Positions 22,855 through 34,954 of a stretch of 64,000 bases of DNA are shown piece after piece. Below the pieces are notes generated by a model. That model was not told the DNA's origin, made no database searches, and worked only from the letters and a program-made list of their open reading frames with translations. The stretch comes from Tachypleus tridentatus. Lineage: Eukaryota > Arthropoda > Merostomata > Xiphosura > Limulidae. Numbering within the stretch: the first letter of the stretch is position 1; the number at the start of each line of letters is the position of its first letter. The stretch lies in contig NC_134831.1 of the NCBI RefSeq assembly GCF_004210375.1, forward strand, positions 47,092,035 through 47,156,034, written 5' to 3'. The translations under genes and the position numbers were made by a program.

Positions 22855-23989
22855 CATTAGAAAGGCAGCAGAGTATAGTGTTTGCTTAAGAGATAGGTCA
22901 AAAAGGGCAGTGGGGTGGCTCATCCAGCTATCACACTTTGTATGTAACTCTGTGAGAGATTGGTTGACACAGAGAAAGCCTTACTACTTCCTCTTCACTT
23001 ATAACTGGGTTTGCATAAGCAGTTTCTATAGGCCTTAGATAAAGATGGAGACTGTTTCAAGTACCCATATGGGCAATCCCCAGCTTTTTAAGAAGGAATT
23101 TTTGTTGGGACTCAGGGCAGGAAATTGATTTCGGATGAACAGTTCGAAAGGACAGTGAGGAAAGATGAAAAAGAAGTAGGGATTGGCTCTAAGGATGTTA
23201 TTGAAAAATTATAAATGAACAACAAGGACCCAAATTATGAAAATGTTCACAATAAAATGCTAGATAACTTTAAAGAGTCAGATTATATTATGGGCTTGAC
23301 AGTTAATTTCTTACGTATTCTGTTCGAAATGGTGCAAATTATAATAAAATTTTTGTTACAGGCATGTTTTATCAATTTTTAACACTTTTTTCATTAATTT
23401 CCAACCTGTTGTGGTCTTTTCAACTGTATGTTTTACTTACAGTAACAATGTGCTGACAGAAGGATTGATGTTGATAGCCTGGTGATATAATAATAGGGAA
23501 AAACTGTAAATTCATCTAGTTATGGTTAAAACTTCAAGGTGGTTTATACCGAGATTTACGCCCCTTCCCCAGTCGCAAAGTGGTATGTCTGCTGACTTGC
23601 AGTGCTAGATACTGGGTTTCGATACCTGTGATCAGTAAAATGCATAAAAGTCTCTGAATGGTGGAACATAAAAAAACCTTGTGGGTAACTTGGTGCTTCA
23701 CTGAAACAAAAAACAGATTTGTTATATAATGAAAAACAAGTTTGTAACACTAGTTTTGATTAAATATTACTCCATAATCTTTCTCTTCCACATATTAGGA
23801 TCCTTAAATAATCATCCAATTATATTACGTAAGAAAGAAATTTAAATGTTCAACTTTTGTGATGAAATTTATTATAGTCGCTATTTGCCCAGTTTGTGTA
23901 TAGTTAACATCTCAATAGGCTTAATACAGTTTGCAAAAGTGCCAAGTGTGCTCATAAAAAAAAAATCTTGGTAATGTAAATAACTTCAT
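22855..23989. other. spacer with a SINE family 2 head fragment
   Basis: At about 23562-23640, CCCCAGTCGCAAAGTGGTAT and GGGTTTCGATACC match the tRNA-like head of SINE family 2. No gene was recognised in the rest. Confidence 0.45.
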
Positions 23990-24013
23990 GTTATTCAGGC
24001 AAATTTTTTTCAG

Positions 24014-25480
24014 TGTGGATAACTGATAGGACTTTATACATATTGTTCGAAAAGCATTCCTCGTTAGATTGATGTTGTTCTAGCTTTGAGTAACATGGCA
24101 GGTACTTGAATTTTGTACATAATCACTTTTTCATCACTAAATTGTACTGTTTCCTTTAAAGTAAAAAAATCAAATCAAATTAAGTAGAAAAGACAGAGAT
24201 AAAAATTAGTAAATTTCATATGTACATATATTTGTTTAATTAATTTTTCTCATTATTAGCAAGTTAGATAATAACACTGTAAGAGTTAGCAGTTGATTAA
24301 TCATTCGGCAGGGTTACTGTAGATTCACTTCCGAAAATCAAGTTAGTAAATCGGTACTTACTGACAATAACGTGTGCATGTAGTCCATTTCCTGAAGCAA
24401 TACCCTTGAGAATTATTAGCCACTACTATTATTAAAGCTCTGTCAAAAAATTCACCTTTGTGGGTCTATCAAAGTCAGTTCAGTTTGACCACAGGTCAAA
24501 GTTCATAACAGGATTATTTCAGCAGGTAATGGATCAGTTAGAGATTGAGAAAACAATCTAGTGCTTATCATACAGAATCCCAAGGGTCTCTCAAATGTTT
24601 CCATCAAAAACTGAAAAATATGATTTATACACAGTGTTTGGAATTTCAGAAAATATAGGATGAAGGAGTCCATTTACATTTACTTACTGCTCGAGAAGCT
24701 CTTCAGAAGTTGCTTGGTTTTCACCTTTTTGGGCATGTATTTTGTTATTCAATATGAGGACCAGTACAACTGCCAAAAAAGAATTAGATGTGTGAAGATA
24801 TTGACATGAATCTGATTGATTATGTATCAGCTTTTAATCATAAGCTTATGCATGTAGCTGAAATTGCTAAAAGCAGAATGAAGCATATACATGATAAGCA
24901 TGGAAAGAAAAAAAATCTTTAAGCCAGGTTCTTGCCTCCTGCTTGTTCCAAGTGGTGTCTTACAATTTAGCTATTCTGGCCCTTATGAAATTGAATCAAA
25001 GGTTGCTGACTTAGATTATACTACCAAAGGTCTGGAGTGGCAGAAACAAAAACTATGTCTTATCAATATGTTGAAAGAGTACATTGAGAGACTGAAACTG
25101 TTAAGCCACTTGCCATCTTAGTCATTGCGTAGTAGTCACAAAATTGAAAATGTTGATATTTATGACAGTGATGAATGATGGGGAATCAGAATACACAATA
25201 AAATGTGTACTGAAAATGTTTTTAAACAAAGCACTTGTATTAAAAGTGCCATGCTTTTTTATTGCAACACTCAATTTTTCACACACAAAAAAAATTTTTC
25301 ATGCCTGGCATGACCAGGTGGGTTATAGCGCACGACTCCTAATCTGAGAGTCGCGGGTTGTAATCATGTTAGTATGACAAATTTCCTCATTGTAGATTAC
25401 TAATCGGACTTTATACACTTTGTTTGGAAAACATTTCTCATTAGGATGATGATGATGTTGCTTTTAGTAAGGTAGATAGG
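24014..25480 (+). pseudogene. Ty3/gypsy integrase remnant (copy A)
   Basis: Fragments of the integrase core can be read from about 24445 (TFVGLSKSVQ, then FITGLFQQVMDQLEI), then SQGSLKCFHQKLK in another frame. At 24891-25121 the C-terminal GPY/F-like module reads FSGPYEIESKVADLDY and LINMLKEYIE. The order and motifs match Ty3/gypsy pol. Stops and frameshifts are frequent. An imperfect ~85 bp direct repeat (24014-24100 and 25390-25480, sharing GGACTTTATACA) flanks it and could be LTR debris. The B copy is 45205-46690. Confidence 0.7.
25303..25372 (+). repeat. SINE family 1 head fragment (copy A)
   Basis: GCCTGGCATGACCAGGTGGG and GAGAGTCGCGGGTTG form the tRNA-like head; the body and tail are missing. 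The B equivalent is near 46495-46562. Confidence 0.6.
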
Positions 25481-26111
25481 TAGGTATTCAGTGTTTATTG
25501 GCACAAAGCTACAAGGCTATCTGTGCCAGACAAGATGTGGTACAGTATAGTTATATGGCAATTAAGGTAAAAAGTAAAATATGTAAAATTAGGAACTGCC
25601 AGGAAGACTGAAGCAAGAAGTACACCCTTGCTGACAGTCACCTGAAGTTGGCCTTTCCAGTCCTGGGTTCAAGTCAAAATAAAAATTGAAATGTGTAAAA
25701 GAAATCATGTTAAAACATTAAAATATGTAAAAGAAATCATGCTAAAACACTATATGGTCTGATAAAAAACCTTAAATTAAGTGTAAAAGACCAATGGCTT
25801 TTAAAAATGTAAAAACTTGAGTGAGATGGGCAGTATCACCTATAACATGGGCCAAAGTCAAGGGCAAACCTGCCTTACAAATATCTTTAAAATGGTGTCA
25901 TCGTTCTAGGTTGTAACAACAGCATGATAATAAAATGTGGATGATTATGATCTGAGTGCCACATAGACAGCACATTGGTGCAGCAGTACCAGATAAAAGG
26001 AAGTGGTGGGTTAAAAAACTGTGACCAATGCGAAGCCTTGACAAAACAACCTCCTCTCTTCAATACTTACAGAAGCAAGATGGCCAAAGACCTAGAGAAC
26101 GTTTGATTTGA
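25480..26111 (-). mobile_element. 3' end of RNase H-type LINE, truncated (copy A)
   Basis: On the minus strand the end of ORF2 shows a zinc-finger-like CCLCGTQIIIIHILLSC (C-x2-C...H-x4-C), then HVIGDTAHLTQVFTFLK, stop and 3' untranslated region. The 3' end carries GGCACAGATAGCC and GTAGCTTTGTGCC. In copy B the same element continues upstream through RNase H, reverse transcriptase and endonuclease to about 50545. In A it is cut at 26111, where sequence jumps to that found at 52113 in B. Confidence 0.8.
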
Positions 26112-28140
26112 TTTTAAATATCACCCACTTGTTAACTGTATTATACTAAGTGCAACACATATACAATAACACAATAAAAAATTTCGTATGATATATGGTG
26201 GCTCAAAATCTTATTATTAAAACTCCTCGGAAACATCAGAAGCTCTGCTAATCACTATTGATGGTTCAATTTTAGAGTGCATGAGCCTTGTATTTGGTAC
26301 AATGCTCATGCGTTGACTGATGGTAAGCCCAGTGGATCTGTTCATGACATTGCAGTCGTCGATAACAGAAACAATCAAAATCCTCTAAGTTGATATATGG
26401 GAGTCTGATGATATAGATTAATAGTTGTACCTTCTATTTCCCTTTTGAATATAACTTGGTATACTATTGTCATATGTCATGACACATGTTCATTAGATTT
26501 TGAAAGTTGTAGTCATCCTCCATCCAATTTAAATACCTCTGAATCTCTTTGTCCATTATGCTGTCTGTGAAGGGAGTTTTGAAGCAGTAGTTGTCTGCCC
26601 ATCCTGTATATCCATCTACAATGATCAGTCCCTTGACAACACACATCTCAGCTACTCTGAAATATTCTATATCAACATTGGCTGCTCTAGTTGTTTTGTT
26701 TCTTCTTCTTCTTCTCCTCTCGTCTTAATACAAAATTAGAGTTGTGTTCATAACTCTGCCAACATCATACCACTGTGATTAAAATAGACTTCACTCGTTT
26801 TGTGATTTGGCACATACATAACATCTTCAAGTTATCCGAATTATCATTCTTCCTTTAGTTATCATGCACTTAATTCTTTTCACGTCATTGTATCTATTTC
26901 ATTTCTGATTTATTAACTTTTTGATTCACGAAATGTTTGTCATTGATAAACTAAAGCTGGGTAATTCCTCAATTTTCCTAAACCTGTCAATTTTGCCTGC
27001 TACTTTTGCTTTATTATATTAACTTTATAATCAGCTAACATCACCGATTGGTCAAACTAAATTAATTTTGTTAACAGTCTATAGAATTAGTTTATGTCCT
27101 AATTAGATGGTTCTTAATCATTTAGCTTGACGATGTCAGTAGCCTCTGAATAAGTTAACTTTTGTTCTTTCATTCGATTTTAATTTGCACAGCCCACCTA
27201 ATGTCCACAACTTTATCAAAGCCAATTTATCTCGTTTAATATATAATATTATGCTAACTTGTTCCACTACTAAGCATAATGCTATCTTTCCTGAATTAGA
27301 TATTTTAGATTTACCTGTCATTCTGCTGAAGCTGGGAAACGAACTACATACCATTGGAACTTAATAATTAATCCTGATCTTTTAAGGGAATATTTTGGAT
27401 TTCGTTTAATAATACTTTTCAGTTATTCGATACCTATTTTGCATTTCTACTCTGAACTAACTCTGGTTCTTTCTTAGTTAATAATTCTCGCAAATCTGGA
27501 ATTTTCACATTTAATTGAAATCCAATATATTTAGTTTCGCTTTTAAAACTCGAGGATTAGGTGATACTTTGGCTATGCGCCAAATAATTTCTAGCTAATC
27601 TTAAGTATCTATTATCTGTCCTATCTACAATCTGTTATTCACGAGTATCGGAAAATGATTTTTAAAGAAGCAATCCTGTAGTTTCACCACTGAGCCACTT
27701 GAGGGCATTTGGGTGTGATAAGATGCAAAATTTAGTACACCTTTGGTGCAAAAACTGGTCTCTTTAAATCCTTGACAATAAAGATCTGTCAGAGAAACAA
27801 AAGTAAAATAAACCTATATATATATAATCATTTAAATGTATTTTTATACACTGCTTGAAATTCTTATTTGTAAATAAATTAAGCGACCCTCGTATCATGG
27901 TGGAACGAAAGAAAAAGGTAATTTAGTCACTATGCATCTTACTTCCAAGTTGTAAAATGAACATCTATTCATTTTAGCAAATGTCCAGTCCAGCCCAAGT
28001 CTCCAGACTTGCTGCCATTTTAAACCAGACCATAACACATAGCAATGAAAGTAAATTATACACTTGTTATGAGAAAGTATTGACCGAGCCATGTGATACT
28101 GACAGTAATGCTAAAAAAGTTTAAACATCATCTTATAACT
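26112..28140. other. duplicated sequence of unknown nature (copy A)
   Basis: It matches 52113-54145 closely. No domain was recognised on either strand. Given the Penelope-like N-terminal segment that follows, the nearest part may be its upstream region, but this is conjecture. Confidence 0.35.
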
Positions 28141-28149
28141 TAACATAAT

Positions 28150-28560
28150 TAGAACAATTAGCCCAAGTTTATGTCTTGTCCTTTTCCTGTAAGAATGTGA
28201 ACCTAAATATAGATTTACTATCAGTGTCAGTCAAGGACATCAGCGTAGACATGAACCTCCTAATGAATTCCATATTTAGTGTATTATATAATAATACCAA
28301 TAATAGTGACAACTCATACTCATCCTTCCCCTAATATCTTTCTGAAGAGACAAGGAAATTAAAGTTGAACAAAGATACTGTAATGAAAAAGTCAAACGAA
28401 ACGAATGAAATCGTTATCTTGGACAAAACTGTTTACAAGAGAGAGATAGAAGAAATTGTTATGGACAAGTATGTTTATGAAAAGTTAAACTTCAATCTCT
28501 TACCTAACAAGACGTCTGACTTTAACAGACAACTATGTACAATGTAAACTTGCTAATTAC
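28150..28560 (+). pseudogene. Penelope-like element N-terminal region remnant (copy A)
   Basis: The frame 28365-28547 reads NEIVILDKTVYKREIEEIV then YVYEKLNFN. This fits the pattern before the Penelope reverse transcriptase fingers (DK...VILD...Y......L.D...Y.KL). The upstream segment CKNVNLNIDLLSVSVKDI is open in the same direction. No catalytic motif is retained downstream. The copy B equivalent is 54150-54557. Confidence 0.45.
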
Positions 28561-29400
28561 CCACCAAATTATTAAATTAATCTTTAATACATACAAACAT
28601 GTATTAAATAAATACAAAGAAAGTAAAATCAGAAAAATTTTACTAAAATTATTTTTAGTTAAAATAAGGTCATTTAAGAATTTGGCACTACTCTATGCAG
28701 ATGTACACCTTGAACCGCATATAAAAGCACAACAGTCACCATAATCTTTGTATACCAATATGATACAATGTTGTGTTAATTAGTGCCTCTACCATATTGG
28801 GGACAGGAATGCTAACTTGAAGATATGTTTCATCTTACTTACTCCCAAATGGTAGTACCTTATTTTCCTTATTTTTTATTTATTTTTATTTTTCATCTTT
28901 TTTTGCATTCTTATTTTAACTTGGGAGAGCAGTCACCTTCCCACAACTGTATGCAGAGAGTGAAGGGTGATAAAGATGTGAGACGTTGTATGCTTGAGCA
29001 CCCACATCTCGCTCTCCTAATTTCTAATCATCTTATGTGAGACTAGCGAATTGGAGGTTAAGACTGATAAACGGTGTATCCCCACTGCAATGTGGATCCT
29101 ACTTCTTCAGTCACCTCCAAAACCTAAATATATTTTATAATTCCATGTTGTAGCTTGTATCCCAGAATTTTTTTTTTTTTAAATGCAACGTATTTTGTTT
29201 AATTGTGATGTACTTTGTTTTGGCTTAAAATATATGGTTATAATGTAATCAGTCAGAGGTTGGGATTTGCTGTTTTTAATGCAGTCCTTCCTCATGATTT
29301 TGTTTACTTATTTAACTTAATTTAAATGTAATTATTTAATTTCACTATACATACATACACACACACACATATATATCTAGGTTTAACAACGAACTTAAAT
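28561..29400. other. AT-rich duplicated spacer with microsatellite
   Basis: It includes a poly-T/A tract near 29169 and a (CA)n(TA)n microsatellite at about 29348-29378, which is longer in copy B (about 55358-55385). A short SINE family 2 head fragment, inverted, lies at about 29485-29540 (GGTATCAAAACCCAGTTTCT). Confidence 0.5.
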
Positions 29401-29674
29401 TCTCACTGTTCATAGCACAATTCATATTTTCTCATGTATTTATGTTTACAGCCTATTTTAAGTAAGGTTCTCTGTGCTTTGGGCACAATGGGTATCAAAA
29501 CCCAGTTTCTTAGTGATATAATCCCCAGACATACTGCTATAGAGGTTTTGCGTGAACCTATTAGTGTCACGTGACTACAACGAGGTTTGTAAACATACCG
29601 CCATATTGGGTGGCAAGTGACCCGCATGGCTGAACGAGTTAAGAATTGCTGTATTCAGTACTATTCACATGTAA

Positions 29675-30095
29675 ATGGCTGCTGCTGGCTTTTCATCACT
29701 TGTAGCACACCTGACAGGTGCTGAAAAGGCCAGGTATGAGGAAAAGGTGAAGGAACTGGGTGTAGGAGACCCGTATATGCTCCCGCCACGTGTATTTACG
29801 CCAGTAATATCCAGCCAAGACAACGTTGCTCAGAGTCAGACTGTTGCCGGAGTAGATTTGCCAAATATTACATACGGTGACATTTATATATATTTGATAA
29901 ACAGGACTTCCACCTATACAAATTAAAGTCTAAAAGGTTACAAAAGCGTACTTTGTGGCAGGATTTGTACAGAATGTCCAGATAACCAGGGCAACGTCAG
30001 ATAAAGTCATCATTACAGCAAATGTTTGCACATCATGTTATATTACATACATGTATCATGTACTCTGTATGATAGATTTAACTACATTTTAGACG
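29675..30095 (+). pseudogene. YqaJ-family protein N-terminus (copy A), broken
   Basis: The start MAAAGFSSLVAHLTGAEKAR is followed by LPNITYGDIYIYLIN and a YT-x-ESLKGYKS-like segment. This is the pattern preceding the catalytic domain of YqaJ/SWIM-type proteins in animal transposons. In A a G-to-T change makes a TAA at 29924-29926. After KGYKS a frameshift leads to YFVAGFVQNVQI and KVIITANV, which continue the family pattern in the next frame. The nuclease domain itself is deleted. Confidence 0.55.
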
Positions 30096-30503
30096 AAGAC
30101 TAGATACTGAAGTAAAGTAGGGCCCCCGTTTTAATAAATGGTTCAATATTATTGTACTACATTTGCAAAAGTAGCATCTTCAAAACAGTTCGCTTTTGCT
30201 ATACTTTTATAGTGGAGGACTTCATTCCGCAACTGTTGGCATTCAGATTCAAGTCTAGCTAAGTCTGTGAATGATATTTCCATCTGCATACATGTCTCAG
30301 TTGTATATTGTTATGTACTCAAGTCAAAAGTATCACATGTAGCTTCAAGTTCATCAGCAGAATCAGTACAGCTGCTATCAGTGGCAGTAGTGCCAGCAGA
30401 TTCTATGAAAGCAAGGTCAAGCAGCCCAGCAGCAGCTTCATGTCTCTTTTGTTGTTCTTTTCTCCTTTTGGTCACTTCTTTCCTGTTTTCATATTTACAC
30501 AAT

Positions 30504-31230
30504 TCAGCAGCTTTCCTTCTCTTCAGGGGGAGAATGTGTAAAATGAAATATGGAAGGTACATAGTCAGGTGATAGGGGATCATCACTCTTCGTCCCTGAA
30601 ACAGAGTACAATAATTTAGTTAAGATATAGATCTACAGGCATCATCAGATAATATTTATATATATAACAGATACACTGTACACTTTTAACTGAATATATA
30701 TATATAACTGAATATGCTGAACATTGTTTAACAACTGAATGTACAGCCAACAAAGTAATTATTTGCACACTTTTTAATCTTGTGCCAGTTGTGGTTTTCT
30801 GATGAATCACTTAAATTGATCCTTTAAGAGATATTAACATTTTGTCTTAATGTACAAATTGCTATATAACCTATTCATCATGAATGATATTGTTCCTTCA
30901 GTAAATTTACTATTCAGTTATTTAAAAGTAAAAGAAAAGTGTGAAAAAAAAAAATTCTTTGACTGGTGCTGCAGTGTGTTCTGCTATACATATATCATGC
31001 ATGTAAGTTTCAATTTATTCAGCCTGGCTATAGATGAATTATACATACCTGACACAAAATGTTTACTACAAAGTCTGGTGTGCTCTGTGGGTGTCCAGTT
31101 TTTCCTATTGACAGCTGCAATCCATTGTCTTCTTCGGTCGGGATCTTTAGGAAATCTGTAGTATGACACATTTTCCACCTGTCCATGTCGATTTGAACAG
31201 TTACATGCACAACACGAGTGTACGTACCAT
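30504..31230 (-). pseudogene. THAP-domain transposase gene remnant (copy A)
   Basis: Exon 1 (31230-31049) starts ATGGTA, but a 4-base duplication (GTAC) shifts the frame, so the first CxxC pair is lost. The remainder reads YYRFPKDPDRRRQW, WTPTEHTRLCSKHFVSG, the W and C-x2-H part of a THAP zinc finger. The donor is CAG/GTATGT. Exon 2 (30595-30504) follows TGTTTCAG and continues in phase as TKSDDPLSPDYVPSIF, then stops at TGA 30504-30506. Beyond it, another frame (30311-30500) encodes KRRKAAELCKYENRKEVTKR, the coiled-coil expected next, so a shared frameshift separates the two. Confidence 0.75.
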
Positions 31231-31828
31231 CGCGCACTTTTGACTATGAATCACCCTTGTGTTGGAATATAAACACGCCGAGCGTGCCACCCGTCATGGC
31301 GGTCAGCAGTAACTAGGTCAAGAGTGACGTCACACGCAAAACCTCTATATCAGGGGTGTGCAACAGGCGGCCCGCGGGCCACAACCCGGCCCGCCAAGCC
31401 ATTTAGTGTGGCCCTAGTTGTTGTAATCTAACCATGTGGCCTGATCTGTAATCCAACGCAAATGGAATATTTTTTAAAAGCATCGATCTTACGGGATTCC
31501 CAGGCTTCGACTCGACAAACTTCTAAAATTATCTTTGCTAGAGAGGAGCAGGCCGAATTCGATTGGTCGGCCTCCTTAGGGCATGAATAGGTGACGTGCA
31601 CTAGCACTATTGTCTACGACTCAACGTCATGTCCTGAACCTCGCCTTCGCCCGCTGGCGACAATTTTCCCTAACCTCTGCTGTCCGTCATTCATTATTGG
31701 TGAAAATTTTATTACCTTTTACAGTTACTACAAGAGATTGAAGGTAAATTGATTATTATTTAGCATATTGTTGTGACTTTACTGAATTTATTAAAATTTT
31801 TGCTTTCAGATGCATCTGATTCTATGTA

Positions 31829-32260
31829 CAGTGTGACCTCGTTATTCGCGGGGTTACGTTCTTTACCCTCCGCGAATAGCGAAAACCGCGAATATTGGAC
31901 GCAGTTTTAAAACGTATATGTATGCGATTACATACTATATGAAATGCTTCCCAAACACTAATGATACTTATACTCATTGATGCAGTAATAATGTAGCAAT
32001 ATTGCATACTGTTATGTATTTCACTAAATTGTACCGTGCGTTACCGGGCTGTGCTTTGCCGTTTGCGTTGTTGGGGAAGCTGAGGCAGTCAGCCAATAGC
32101 AGTCAATCTCGTTTGGTGAAGACGACAATTGATAAAACGGCTTGATTGAGTAAATACAACAGAAATCTCCTCGAAAAGCCCTTTCAGTCTCTGTGACCTA
32201 CAAAACGCAGTTCGCGCATAATCCGCGAATGGCGAACCGCGAATAGGCGAGGTCACACTG
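31829..32260. mobile_element. pogo/Tigger-like MITE nested in the hAT
   Basis: A 432 bp element with inverted ends CAGTGTGACCTCGTTATTCG and CGAATAGGCGAGGTCACACTG-type complement, flanked by TA on both sides (31827-31828, 32261-32262). There is no reading frame of note. CAG-starting ends and TA targets are typical of the Tc1/mariner pogo branch. It lies in the 5' non-coding part of the host hAT. Confidence 0.85.
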
Positions 32261-32429
32261 TATTTTGCTATTCTCAATTAATTTAAGTACCGGAAGGCTA
32301 TGATCGGGATGCCAATTTAGAAACATGTGTTTCTGTCCATAAGAGGTTCCATGTGTAAATAAATTCTATGTTTTTTCTACTTTGCTATTTTCGTGAGAAT
32401 AATTTTGTTTTGATTTCAGGGCTAGTAAA

Positions 32430-34215
32430 ATGTCAGCAGTTAAGAAACGAAAAATTGATGATGAGGAAGGTTATTCAACAGTGAATGGTGCACAAAATAT
32501 CTTGTTGTCCCATATAATCAAGGTGTTGTCTGCCTCGTCTGTCAAACTACAATTGCAGTCATGAAAGAGTACAATATTAAGCGACATTACGCAACTAAGC
32601 ACTCCTCCCAGTTTGATGAAATTGTTGGTCAGGCACGAAAGGACAAAATTGAACATTTAAAACATCCATTGAAAAGCAACAAGGTGTTTTACCACTTTCA
32701 AGAAAAATTCAGAACTGGTGACAAAACTGAGTTTTAAGCTTTGTGAATGTATGGCAGAAAAGGAAAGCCTTTCAGTGATGGAGAATTTATTAAAATTGTT
32801 TAACAATATTCACAGAATATGCATGTCCAGAGAAAAAATATTTGGTGGAGCAAACTAGCCTTTCCCGCTTTACTGTCTCACGCAGGACAAAAGATCTTTC
32901 AGAGGACATCAAAGAAACTTTGAAAGAGAGATTGAATTCGTGTGAAGCTTTCAGTCTGGCTTTGGATGAAAGCACTGATATCAATGACACATCCCAACTT
33001 GTCATTTTCATCAGAGCTGTTACTGCAGGCTTTGATGTTTTCGAAGAGTTTTTAGATATGGCAAGCCTTTCCTCCACAACCACAGGACAGGATATTTGTG
33101 AACAAGTGCTTAAGGTTGTAGAAAAGTTTGAACTGAATCCTTATAAATTATGTGGTGTTACAACAGATGGTGCTCCTTCCATGACAGGTAGGACAAATGG
33201 ATTCACCAAGAAATTTCTAACTGCAATTGGAGCACAAGACGTAGTTGTAAGCCATTGCATTATTCACCAAGAGAGCTTGTGCACCAAAGTTCTGGATTTT
33301 GCAGAAGTCATGAAAAATGTCGTCCAATGCGTAAATTATATTCGAACACGAGGATTAAATCATCGACAATTTAAAACTTTTTAGATGAGCTGGACAGTGA
33401 ATATTCAGATGTTTTGTACTTCTCTGCTGTACGTTGGCTTAGTAGAGCTGCTACTTTGAAGAGATTCTGGAATCTGCGAGAGGAGATTAAGTTCTTCATG
33501 GAGAGCAAACGTCAGAATGTGGACTTCTTGAGCAATGAGAACTGGCTGAATGACTTAGCATTCCTCACAGACATTACACAGCATCTGTCTGATTTAAACT
33601 TAAAACTACAAGGGAAAAGTCAACTTGTGAATAAGTTGTTTGAGCATATTTGTGCTTTTGAGAAGAAATTGGAACTTTTCAGGTTCAGTTGAGAAGAGCC
33701 ATATTGACCCATTTTACATGTCTTGCAACCAGGAAACTGGAATTTCTAATCTGGATTGCACCAAATATGGAACCAGTGTACAAAAGCTGCGTGATGAGTT
33801 TGCAAACAGATTTCCAGATTTCAGACAAACTGAAATTAGATTGAAATTGTTCGCTCAACCTTTTGATTTGGCAGTGGTAGACAGTCCTGATGATTGCCAA
33901 ATGGAACTCATTGAACTGCAGGCTGACATGGACACTAAAAGGAAATTCTCTGAAAACAGTTTGCTAGACTTTTACAAACTCTGTGTACGTTAAAAGTTTC
34001 CCAATTTGTCCCGTCATGCACAAAGAATTGCCTCCCTTTTTGGTAGCACCTACTGCTGTGAGCAATTTTTCTCCAAAATGAAGCTCATCAAAACCAAATG
34101 TAGAAGTCAGCTGACTGATGAACATTTGACCAGTCAGTTAAGAGTGGCAACCACTTCTGTCAAAGCTGATATTGACAAGCTCTGCAAGGACTCTAAATTT
34201 CAAGTGTCGCACTAA
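32430..34215 (+). pseudogene. hAT transposase (BED finger, GTF2IRD2/ZBED-like), frameshifted
   Basis: ATG at 32430 begins MSAVKKRKIDDEEGY, but the BED finger is in another frame (from about 32531: CLVCQTTIAVMKEYN, KRHYATKHSSQFDE, C-x2-C and H-x4-H). The RNase H-like catalytic part spans 32842-33384 (SLALDESTDINDTSQL, CGVTTDGAPSMTG, VSHCIIHQESLC), followed by 33414-33692 and 33640-33993. The dimerisation end is 34006-34215 (GSTYCCEQFFSKMK, SQLTDEHLTSQLRVA). At least three frame breaks are needed to join the parts, so this copy cannot make the enzyme, although the insertion is younger than the A/B split. Confidence 0.85.
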
Positions 34216-34384
34216 AATAATCACTCATGCAAAAATATAAAATATTATTGCTTGCATTTTGAGAATTTTTTTTAAATTTATTGTGCATGTACACGAATAA
34301 GCTTGTTTTTTAAGTGGCCCCTTGATTGATGAAGTTGGTTATATGGCCCACCGACGAAAAATGTTGCACACCCCTGCTCTATAT

Positions 34385-34954
34385 GAACTTAAAAGTTCGT
34401 TTTCAGACCAGTATATTTAGAAAATCTTCATAATACTTCAATTGTAACAATGTATAAACTAAAGTTATAAGAATATATATTAACCATATATTCCAATATA
34501 TATCTACTGTTAAATTCAATAGGATTCCAGTTTTAAGAAAAATGTCAGATAATCCCAAATGAAAATCAAGCATCAAACATGTCTTGCCGGGGAAACAAGC
34601 GGCAATTACAATTACAGTCTTAAAGAAACAATAGAGGGTATATAAATGAACTGAAAAACAAAATTTGCCAACCACTTGATTTTTCATTAAATAGATGAAT
34701 TTTAATTGGTTATAGAATGAAATCAACACATGCTATATCTACCTAGTCAACTACATCATACTTTGTTTAAAATACTTTAGTACGAATCGATTAAAACTTT
34801 TTTTCGCAACTAAAAAGAAAATCTTTTGGCCAAACAGCGTTCAAAATTAACTGTTCTTATTAGTAAGTTAAACATCTTCCAGGGACTTCTGAAAAGCTAT
34901 TTCTCACCAGTATGGCATAAAAAAGAAACCTTTAAACCACTTAACATACAGGAA
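34385..34954. other. duplicated spacer (copy A)
   Basis: It matches 57356-57871 up to 34898. No gene was recognised. Confidence 0.4.

Larger units (their letters stand above)
29541..31346. mobile_element. ISL2EU-like DNA transposon with THAP and YqaJ-type genes (copy A)
   Basis: The terminal inverted repeats begin AGAGGTTTTGCGTG (29541) and end with the complement at 31346. Subterminal similarity follows (CCGCCAT...GGGTGGCA). The flanking dinucleotide is AT on both sides (29539-29540 and 31347-31348). Two genes point inwards from opposite ends: a YqaJ-family protein from 29675 on plus, and a THAP-type transposase from 31230 on minus. This two-gene layout is known for the ISL2EU (IS4EU) superfamily. 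At 1806 bp it is internally deleted: neither the DDE transposase core nor the YqaJ catalytic region remains. A younger hAT is inserted at its right border. Confidence 0.6.
31351..34376 (+). mobile_element. hAT transposon, 3026 bp, present only in copy A
   Basis: The terminal inverted repeats are CAGGGGTGTGCAACA and, at the other end, TGTTGCACACCCCTG. The perfect 8 bp target duplication CTCTATAT lies at 31343-31350 and 34377-34384, and the empty site occurs once in copy B (57348-57355). Subterminal sequence CGGCCCGCGGGCC is usual for animal hATs. It contains a broken transposase gene and a pogo/Tigger-like MITE. It is inserted at the right end of the ISL2EU-like element. Confidence 0.97.

Noticed and set aside
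30311-30586. Separate minus-strand gene encoding a lysine-rich coiled coil
   Set aside because: It is the continuation of the THAP transposase in a shifted frame, and splice-joined reading from the THAP exon enters the region in another frame.
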